64,000 bases of DNA from Prosopocoilus inquinatus (taxonomy: Eukaryota > Arthropoda > Insecta > Coleoptera > Lucanidae): contig JAYKNF010000015.1 of NCBI GenBank assembly GCA_036172665.1, forward strand, positions 372,001 through 436,000, read 5' to 3'. The notes below the pieces were generated by a model. It had not been told where the DNA came from, did no database searches, and saw only the letters and a program-made list of their open reading frames with translations. Position numbers and translations under genes: made by a program. Below, one piece after another: positions 55,501 through 64,000 of the stretch. Positions within the stretch are counted from its first letter, which is position 1; each line of letters begins with the position of its first letter.

Positions 55501-56945
55501 TACATCACAGGAACAACGCTAATACGTGTTATTTCGTTCAAAACTATTTCCAGCTATTGCTGAGTCCGAGAAATTCGTATCTCACATCAGAGTTACTGGA
55601 AACCGTTGAAACGTCAAATAACATAGTAGATAAGTAGCGATCGATTAGATACATCACAGGAACAACGCTAATACGTGTTGTTTCGTTCAGAACTATTTCC
55701 AGCTCCTGCTGCGTCCGAGAACTTCGTATCTCACATCAGAGTTACTGGAGTCCATCGTAACGTTAAATAACATGATAGATAAGTAAGGATCGATTAGATA
55801 CATCACAGGAACAACGCTAATACGTGTTATTTCGTTCAAAACTATTTCCAGCTTTTGCTGAGTATGAGAAATTCGTATCTCACATCAGAGTTACTGGAGT
55901 CCGTTGAAACGTCAAATAACATAGTAGATAAGTAACGATCGATTAGATACATCACAGGAACAACGCTAATACGTGTTGTTTCGTTCAAAACTATTTCCAG
56001 CTTCTGCTGCGTCCGAGAACTTCGAATCTCACATCAGAGTTACTGGAGTGCATCGTAACGTCAAATAACAAGATAGATAAGTAAGGATCGATTAGATACG
56101 TCACAGGAACAACGCCAATACGTGTTGTTTCGTTCAAAACTGTTTCCAGCTTCTGCTGCGTCCGAGAACTTCGTATCTCACATCAGAATTACTGGAGTGC
56201 ATCGTAACGTCAAATAACAAGATAGATATGTAAGGATCGATTAGATACATCACAGGAACAACGCTAATACGTGTTTTTTCGTTCAAAACTATTTCCAGCT
56301 TCTGCTGCGACCGAGAACTTCGTATCTCACATCAGAGGTACCGGAGTCCATCGTAACGTCAAATAACATGATAGATAAGTAAGGATCGATTAGATACATC
56401 ACAGGAACAACGCTAATACGTGTCGTTTCGTTCAAAACTATTTCCAGCATCTGCTGCGTCTGAAAACTTCGTATCTCAAATCAGAGTTACTGGAGTCCAT
56501 CGTAACTTGAAATAACATGATAGATAAGTAAAGATCGATAAGATACATCACAGGAACAACGCTAATACGTGTTGTTTCGTTCAGAACTATTTCCAGCTCC
56601 TGCTGCGTCAGAGAACTTCGTATCTCACATCAGAGTTACTGGAGTCCATCGTAACGTTAAATAACATGATAGATAAGTAAGGATCGATTAGATACATCAC
56701 AGGAACAACGCTAATACGTGTAGTTTCGTTCAAAACTATTTCCAGCTCCTGTTGAGTCCGAGAACTTCGTATCTCACATCAGAGTTACTGGAGTCCGTTG
56801 AAACGTCAAATAACATAGTAGATAAGTAACGATCGATTAGATACATCACAGGAACAACGCTAATACGTGTTGTTTCGTTCAGAACTATTTCCAGCTAATG
56901 CTGCGTCAGAGAACTTCGTATCTCACATCAGAGTTACTGGAGTCC
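43588..56945. repeat. Segmental second copy of about 26155-39512 (offset 117 monomers, 17433 bp)
   Basis: Landmarks recur at exactly +17433: signature d at 28013/45446, GAGATAC at 29354/46787, the a/d hybrid at 31589/49022, signature d at 33079/50512, GTTACCGG at 34290/51723, the 25-monomer end at 36804/54237, CATCAGAGGAAC, CGTACCTC, GAGTATGAG (38428/55861), AGATACGTC and the GGTACC pair. Differences seen are A at 26701 against C at 44134, and C to T creating AATAATATG near 53387. The match ends inside the monomers at 39486 and 56919. The interval includes signature d monomers at 45446, 50512 and 54237 and second tetramers at 46936 and 52002. Confidence 0.85.
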
Positions 56946-57365
56946 ATCGTAACGTTAAATAACATGATAGATAAGTAAGGATCGATTAGATACATCACAG
57001 GAACAACGCTAATACGTGTTATTTCGTTCAAAACTATTTCCAGCTATTGCTGAGTCCGAGAACTTCGTATCTCACATCAGAGTTACTGGAGTCCGTTGAA
57101 ACGTCAAATAACATAGTAGATAAGTAGCGATCGATTAGATACATCACAGGAACAACGCTAATACGTGTTGTTTCGTTCAGAACTATTTCCAGCTCCTGCT
57201 GCGTCCGAGAACTTCGTATCTCACATCAGAGTTACTGGAGTCCATCGTAACGTTAAATAACATGATAGATAAGTAAGGATCGATTAGATACATCATAGGA
57301 ACAACGCTAATACGTGTTGTTTCGTTCAGAACTATTTCCAGCTCCTGCTGCGTCCGAGAACTTCG

Positions 57366-60300
57366 TATCTCACATCAGAGTTACTGGAGTCCATCGTAAC
57401 GTTAAATAACATGATAGATAAGTAAGGATCGATTAGATACATCACAGGAACAACGCTAATACGTGTAGTTTCGTTCAAAACTATTTCCAGCTCCTGTTGA
57501 GTCCGAGAACTTCGTATCTCACATCAGAATTACTGGAGTCCATCGTAACGTTAAATAACATGATAGATAAGTAAGGATCGATTAGATACATCACAGGAAC
57601 AACGCTAATACGTGTTATTTCGTTCAAAACTATTTCCAGCTATTGGTGAGTCCGAGAACTTCGTATCTCACATCAGAGTTACTGGAGTCCGTTGAAACGT
57701 CAAATAACATAGTAGATAAGTAACGATCGATTAGATACATCACAGGAACAACGCTGATACGTGTTGTTTCGTTCAAAACTATTTCCAGCTTCTGCTGCGT
57801 CCGAGAACTTCGTATCTCACATCAGAGTTACTGGAGTGCATCGTAACGTCAAATAACAAGATAGATAAGTAAGGATCGATTAGATACATCACAGGAACAA
57901 CGCTAATACGTGCTGTTTCGTTCAAAACTATTTCCAGCATCTGCTGCGTCTGAAAACTTCGTATCTCAAATCAGAGTTACTGGAGTCCATCGTAACGTCA
58001 AATAACAAGATAGATAAGTAAGGATCGATTAGATACATCACAGGAACAACGCTAATACGAGTTGTTTCGTTCAGAACTATTTCCAGCTCCTGCTGAGTCA
58101 GAGAACTTCGTATCTCACATCAGAGTTACTGGAGTCCATCGTAACGTTAAATAACATGATAGATAAGTAAGGATCGATTAGATACATCACAGGAACAACG
58201 CTAATACGTGTAGTTTCGTTCAAAACTATTTCCAGCTCCTGTTGAGTCCGAGAACTTCGTATCTCACTTCAGAGTTACTGGAGTCCGTTGAAACGTCAAA
58301 TAACATAGTAGATAAGTAACGATCGATTAGATACATCACAGGAACAACGCTAATACGTGTTGTTTCGTTCAGAACTATTTCCAGCTCCTGCTGCGTCAGA
58401 GAACTTCGTATCTCACATGAGAGTTACTGGAGCCCATCGTAACGTTAAATAACATGATAGATAAGTAAGGATCGATTAGATACATCACAGGAACAACGCT
58501 AATACGTGTTATTTCGTTCAAAACTATTTCCAGCTATTGCTGAGTCCGAGAAATTCGTATCTCACATCAGAGTTACTGGAAACCGTTGAAACGTCAAATA
58601 ACATAGTAGATAAGTAGCGATCGATTAGATACATCACAGGAACAACGCTAATACGTGTTGTTTCGTTCAGAACTATTTCCAGCTCCTGCTGCGTCCGAGA
58701 ACTTCGTATCTCACATCAGAGTAACTGGAGTCCATCGTAACGTTAAATAACATGATAGATAAGTAAGGATCGATTAGATACATCACAGGAACAACGCTAA
58801 TACGTGTAGTTTCGTTCAAAACTATTTCCAGCTCCTGTTGAGTCCGAGAACTTCGTATCTCACATCAGAGTTACTGGAGTCCGTTGAAACGTCAAATAAC
58901 ATAGTAGATAAGTAACGATCGATTAGATACATCACAGGAACAACGCTAATACGAGTTGTTTCGTTCAGAACTATTTCCAGCTCCTGCTGAGTCAGAGAAC
59001 TTCGTATCTCACATCAGAGTTACTGGAGTCCATCGTAACGTTAAATAACATGATAGATAAGTAAGGATCGATTAGATACATCACAGGAACAACGCTAATA
59101 CGTGTAGTTTCGTTCAAAACTATTTCCAGCTATTGCTGAGTCCGAGAAATTCGTATCTCACATCAGAGTTACTGGAAACCGTTGAAACGTCAAATAACAT
59201 AGTAGATAAGTAGCGATCGATTAGATACATCACAGGAACAACGCTAATACGTGTTGTTTCGTTCAGAACTATTTCCAGCTCCTGCTGCGTCCGAGAACTT
59301 CGTATCTCACATCAGAGTTACTGGAGTCCATCGTAACGTTAAATAACATGATAGATAAGTAAGGATCGATTAGATACATCACAGGAACAACGCTAATACG
59401 TGTTATTTCGTTCAAAACTATTTCCAGCTATTGCTGAGTCCGAGAACTTCGTATCTCACATCAGAGTTACTGGAGTGCATCGTAACGTCAAATAACAAGA
59501 TAGATAAGTAAGGATCGATTAGATACATCACAGGAACAACGCTAATACGTGTTTTTTCGTTCAGAACTATTTCCAGCTCCTGCTGCGTCCGAGAACATCT
59601 TATCTCACATCAGAGTTACTGGAGTCCATCGTAACGTTAAATAACATGATAGATAAGCAAGGATCGATTAGATACATCACAGGAACGACGCTAATACGTG
59701 TCTTTTCGTTCAAAACTATTTCCAGCTTCTGCTGCGACCGAGAACTTCATATCTCACATCAGAGGTACTGGAGTCCATCGTAACGTCAAATAACATGATA
59801 GATAAGTAAGGATCGATTAGATACATCACAGGAACAACGCTAATACGTGTCGTTTCGTTCAAAACTATTTCCAGCTTCTGCTGCGTCCGAAAACTTGGTA
59901 TCTCACATCAGAGTTACTGGAGTCCATCGTAACTTGAAATAACATGATAGATAAGTAAGGATCGATAAGATACATCACAGGAACAACGCTAATACGTGTT
60001 GTTTCGTTCAGAACTATTTCCAGCTCCTGCTGCGTCCGAGAACATCGTATCTCACATCACAGATACTGGAGTCCGTTGAAACGTCAAATAACATAGTAGA
60101 TAAGTAAGGATCGATTAGATACATCACAGGAACAACGCTAATACATGTTGTTTCGTTCAAAACTATTTCCAGTTTCTGCTGCGTCCGAGAACTTCGTATC
60201 TCACATCAGAGTTACTGGAGTGCATCGTAACGTCAAATAACAAGATAGATATGTAAGGATCGATTAGATACATCACAGGAACAACGCTAATACGTGTTTT

Positions 60301-63300
60301 TTCGTTCAAAACTATTTCCAGCTTCTGCTGCGACCGAGAACTTCGTATCTCACATCAGAGGTACTGGAGTCCATCGTAACGTCAAATAACATGATAGATA
60401 AGTAAGGATCGATTAGATACATCACAGGAACAACGCTAATACGTGTCGTTTCGTTCAAAACTATTTCCAGCTTCTGCTGCGTCCGAAAACTTGGTATCTC
60501 ACATCAGAGTTTCTGGAGTCCATCGTAACTTGAAATAACATGATAGATAAGTAAGGATCGATAAGATACATCACAGGAACAACGCTAATACGTGTTGTTT
60601 CGTTCAGAACTATTTCCAGCTCCTGCTGCGTCCGAGAACTTCGTATCTCACATCAGAGTTACTGGAGTCCGTTGAAACGTCAAATAACATAGTAGATAAG
60701 TAACGATCGATTAGATACATCACAGGAAAAACGCTAATACGTGTTGTTTCGTTCAGAACTATTTCCAGCTCCTGCTGCGTCAGAGAACTTCGTATCTCAC
60801 ATCAGAGTTACTGGAGTCCATCGTAACGTTAAATAACATGATAGATAAGTAAGGATCGATTAGATACATCACAGGAACAACGCTAATACGTGTAGTTTCG
60901 TTCAAAACTATTTCCAGCTCCTGTTGAGTCCGAGAACTTCGTATCTCACATCAGAATTACTGGAGTCCATCGTAACGTTAAATAACATGATAGATAAGTA
61001 AGGATCGATTAGATACATCACAGGAACAACGCTAATACGTGTTATTTCGTTCAAAACTATTTCCAGCTATTGGTGAGTCCGAGAACTTCGTATCTCACAT
61101 CAGAGTTACTGGAGTCCGTTGAAACGTCAAATAACATAGTAGATAAGTAACGATCGATTAGATACATCACAGGAACAACGCTGATACGTGTTGTTTCGTT
61201 CAAAACTATTTCCAGCTTCTGCTGCGTCCGAGAACTTCGTATCTCACATCAGAGTTACTGGAGTGCATCGTAACGTCAAATAACAAGATAGATAAGTAAG
61301 GATCGATTAGATACATCACAGGAACAACGCTAATACGTGCTGTTTCGTTCAAAACTATTTCCAGCATCTGCTGCGTCTGAAAACTTCGTATCTCAAATCA
61401 GAGTTACTGGAGTCCATCGTAACGTCAAATAACAAGATAGATAAGTAAGGATCGATTAGATACATCACAGGAACAACGCTAATACGAGTTGTTTCGTTCA
61501 GAACTATTTCCAGCTCCTGCTGAGTCAGAGAACTTCGTATCTCACATCAGAGTTACTGGAGTCCATCGTAACGTTAAATAACATGATAGATAAGTAAGGA
61601 TCGATTAGATACATCACAGGAACAACGCTAATACGTGTAGTTTCGTTCAAAACTATTTCCAGCTCCTGTTGAGTCCGAGAACTTCGTATCTCACTTCAGA
61701 GTTACTGGAGTCCGTTGAAACGTCAAATAACATAGTAGATAAGTAACGATCGATTAGATACATCACAGGAACAACGCTAATACGTGTTGTTTCGTTCAGA
61801 ACTATTTCCAGCTCCTGCTGCGTCAGAGAACTTCGTATCTCACATGAGAGTTACTGGAGCCCATCGTAACGTTAAATAACATGATAGATAAGTAAGGATC
61901 GATTAGATACATCACAGGAACAACGCTAATACGTGTTATTTCGTTCAAAACTATTTCCAGCTATTGCTGAGTCCGAGAAATTCGTATCTCACATCAGAGT
62001 TACTGGAAACCGTTGAAACGTCAAATAACATAGTAGATAAGTAGCGATCGATTAGATACATCACAGGAACAACGCTAATACGTGTTGTTTCGTTCAGAAC
62101 TATTTCCAGCTCCTGCTGCGTCCGAGAACTTCGTATCTCACATCAGAGTAACTGGAGTCCATCGTAACGTTAAATAACATGATAGATAAGTAAGGATCGA
62201 TTAGATACATCACAGGAACAACGCTAATACGTGTAGTTTCGTTCAAAACTATTTCCAGCTCCTGTTGAGTCCGAGAACTTCGTATCTCACATCAGAGTTA
62301 CTGGAGTCCGTTGAAACGTCAAATAACATAGTAGATAAGTAACGATCGATTAGATACATCACAGGAACAACGCTAATACGAGTTGTTTCGTTCAGAACTA
62401 TTTCCAGCTCCTGCTGAGTCAGAGAACTTCGTATCTCACATCAGAGTTACTGGAGTCCATCGTAACGTTAAATAACATGATAGATAAGTAAGGATCGATT
62501 AGATACATCACAGGAACAACGCTAATACGTGTAGTTTCGTTCAAAACTATTTCCAGCTATTGCTGAGTCCGAGAAATTCGTATCTCACATCAGAGTTACT
62601 GGAAACCGTTGAAACGTCAAATAACATAGTAGATAAGTAGCGATCGATTAGATACATCACAGGAACAACGCTAATACGTGTTGTTTCGTTCAGAACTATT
62701 TCCAGCTCCTGCTGCGTCCGAGAACTTCGTATCTCACATCAGAGTTACTGGAGTCCATCGTAACGTTAAATAACATGATAGATAAGTAAGGATCGATTAG
62801 ATACATCACAGGAACAACGCTAATACGTGTTATTTCGTTCAAAACTATTTCCAGCTATTGCTGAGTCCGAGAACTTCGTATCTCACATCAGAGTTACTGG
62901 AGTGCATCGTAACGTCAAATAACAAGATAGATAAGTAAGGATCGATTAGATACATCACAGGAACAACGCTAATACGTGTTTTTTCGTTCAGAACTATTTC
63001 CAGCTCCTGCTGCGTCCGAGAACATCTTATCTCACATCAGAGTTACTGGAGTCCATCGTAACGTTAAATAACATGATAGATAAGCAAGGATCGATTAGAT
63101 ACATCACAGGAACGACGCTAATACGTGTCTTTTCGTTCAAAACTATTTCCAGCTTCTGCTGCGACCGAGAACTTCATATCTCACATCAGAGGTACTGGAG
63201 TCCATCGTAACGTCAAATAACATGATAGATAAGTAAGGATCGATTAGATACATCACAGGAACAACGCTAATACGTGTCGTTTCGTTCAAAACTATTTCCA

Positions 63301-64000
63301 GCTTCTGCTGCGTCCGAAAACTTGGTATCTCACATCAGAGTTACTGGAGTCCATCGTAACTTGAAATAACATGATAGATAAGTAAGGATCGATAAGATAC
63401 ATCACAGGAACAACGCTAATACGTGTTGTTTCGTTCAGAACTATTTCCAGCTCCTGCTGCGTCCGAGAACATCGTATCTCACATCACAGATACTGGAGTC
63501 CGTTGAAACGTCAAATAACATAGTAGATAAGTAAGGATCGATTAGATACATCACAGGAACAACGCTAATACATGTTGTTTCGTTCAAAACTATTTCCAGT
63601 TTCTGCTGCGTCCGAGAACTTCGTATCTCACATCAGAGTTACTGGAGTGCATCGTAACGTCAAATAACAAGATAGATATGTAAGGATCGATTAGATACAT
63701 CACAGGAACAACGCTAATACGTGTTTTTTCGTTCAAAACTATTTCCAGCTTCTGCTGCGACCGAGAACTTCGTATCTCACATCAGAGGTACTGGAGTCCA
63801 TCGTAACGTCAAATAACATGATAGATAAGTAAGGATCGATTAGATACATCACAGGAACAACGCTAATACGTGTCGTTTCGTTCAAAACTATTTCCAGCTT
63901 CTGCTGCGTCCGAAAACTTGGTATCTCACATCAGAGTTTCTGGAGTCCATCGTAACTTGAAATAACATGATAGATAAGTAAGGATCGATAAGATACATCA
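57366..64000. repeat. 23-monomer (3427 bp) tandem duplication, second copy running off the window
   Basis: Copy 1 is about 57366-60792 and copy 2 is 60793-64000, truncated. Private markers repeat at +3427: CAGAATTAC (57515/60942), ACGAGTTG with CTGCTGAGTCAG (57962/61389), GGAGCCCATCG (58409/61836), CAGAGTAACTGG (58707/62134), signature d (59750/63177) and GTTTCTGG (60495/63922). I saw no difference between the copies at the landmarks compared. The left limit is bracketed by the preceding monomers, which end in GCGTCCGAG (57217) and GCGTCAGAG (60644). Confidence 0.85.
63922..64000. repeat. Partial terminal monomer (79 of 149 bp)
   Basis: The window ends inside an e-type monomer (GTTTCTGG, TAACTTGAAA, CGATAAG). 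The array clearly continues beyond the window on the right. It also begins exactly at a monomer boundary in my phasing at base 1, so neither true end of the array is present. Confidence 0.95.

Larger units (their letters stand above)
1..64000. repeat. 149-bp tandem satellite array filling the whole window (about 429.5 monomers)
   Basis: Every part of the window is a direct head-to-tail repeat of a 149-bp monomer that I phase to start at TATCTCACATC. Monomer starts at 1, 150, 299, 448, 2981, 5812, 10878, 15795, 19371, 24437, 33079, 45446, 54237, 59750, 63177 and 63922 are all 1 plus a whole multiple of 149, so there is no net length change across 64 kb. Monomers differ by substitutions at a limited set of positions. 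There is no inversion, inserted element or unique spacer. Such arrays are typical of eukaryotic centromeres, pericentromeres or other heterochromatin; the chromosomal position cannot be read from the window. I do not recognise a published family. Stretches without genes therefore hold only this satellite. Confidence 0.98.
56919..64000. repeat. Type I HOR domain, right side
   Basis: From here the array returns to the organisation seen at the left. Monomers at 56919 onward run in the same marker order as 448 onward (offset 379 monomers), through CAGAATTAC (57515), GTGCTG (57813), TCTCAAATCAG with ACGAGTT (57962), CACTTCAG (58260), CATGAGAG (58409) and f (58558). Type II markers (TTATTATCG, GTCAATTAAC, CATCTCAGG, CTCATATCAG) are absent. 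Signature d monomers lie at 59750 and 63177, preceded by CTTATCTC and AGATAAGCAAGG monomers as at 5663. Confidence 0.85.

Noticed and set aside
33079..56945. Assembly artefact as the explanation for the large near-identical copies
   Set aside because: Not excluded, but disfavoured: copies differ at a few positions (for example 26701/44134 and 53387), and offsets of 44, 58 and 117 monomers are unrelated to one another. Only spanning long reads can settle it.
1..64000. CRISPR array, because of regular direct repeats
   Set aside because: There are no unique spacers: the whole 149-bp period is repeated, and the variable positions are shared, ordered variants. No cas-like coding sequence exists.
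1..64000. Coding sequence with internal repeats (repeat protein)
   Set aside because: The consensus monomer has stop triplets in all three frames on both strands, and 149 is not a multiple of 3. The longest open stretch in the consensus is about 140 nt.
1..64000. Human-type alpha satellite or another named centromeric satellite
   Set aside because: The period is 149, not 171 bp; the sequence does not resemble alpha satellite and there is no full CENP-B box. I do not recognise any other named family, so I give no name.
1..64000. Transposable element or retrotransposon insertion
   Set aside because: The register is unbroken and I saw no terminal repeats, target-site duplications, poly-A tracts or non-satellite stretch.
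1..64000. Tandem rRNA, tRNA or snRNA gene array
   Set aside because: The monomer contains no recognisable tRNA A/B boxes in order and no rRNA-like sequence, and it carries variants at sites that would not be tolerated in such genes.

Overview
The whole 64 kb window is one uninterrupted tandem satellite array. The monomer is 149 bp. Starting from base 1, every monomer boundary I computed falls at 1 + 149k, right up to the last one at 63922. The window therefore holds 429 complete monomers plus a 79-bp partial one, all in the same orientation. I found no gene, RNA gene, transposon, CRISPR array or unique-sequence island. The consensus monomer has stop triplets in all three frames on both strands. 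Because 149 is not a multiple of 3, a frame crossing monomers also shifts, so no reading frame stays open for more than roughly one monomer.

This is the architecture of a eukaryotic centromeric or heterochromatic satellite, with a monomer close to nucleosome-core length and nested higher-order repeats (HORs). I do not recognise the species or a named satellite family. The monomer is about 41% GC. CpG is not depleted: I counted 9 in the consensus against about 6 expected. That argues against a heavily CpG-methylated vertebrate-type satellite unless homogenisation is very recent.

Monomer variants recognisable by eye are: a (TAACGTTA in the left half), b (CCGTTGAAACG), c (GTGCATCG with AACAAG), d (GAGGTACTGG), e (TAACTTGAAA with CGATAAG) and f (GGAAACCGTTG). 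A fixed four-monomer signature d-e-b-c recurs throughout and sets the HOR phase. Layout: (1) 1 to about 15.2 kb, an irregular HOR domain ('type I') with signature spacings of 20, 19, 34 and 33 monomers and a local 7-monomer duplication; (2) about 15.2 to 36.8 kb, a central domain ('type II') with a regular 58-monomer HOR (8642 bp = 24 + 34 monomers), two full copies and a recombinant partial third; (3) 36.8 to 39.5 kb, a type I-like segment with a 10-monomer tandem duplication; (4) about 39.7 to 43.5 kb, a second copy of about 33.2 to 37.0 kb, shifted 44 monomers; (5) about 43.6 to 56.9 kb, a second copy of about 26.2 to 39.5 kb, shifted exactly 117 monomers (17433 bp); (6) 56.9 to 64 kb, a return to type I HOR with a near-perfect 23-monomer (3427 bp) duplication.

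Derived type II flanked by type I on both sides suggests layered expansion: a newer HOR amplified inside an older array by unequal exchange, always in monomer register. Several junctions fall inside single hybrid monomers and can be placed to within tens of bases. Candidate functional sites in the monomer are a nearly invariant core, a half-match to the CENP-B box and short dyad symmetries. Their roles are inference only.
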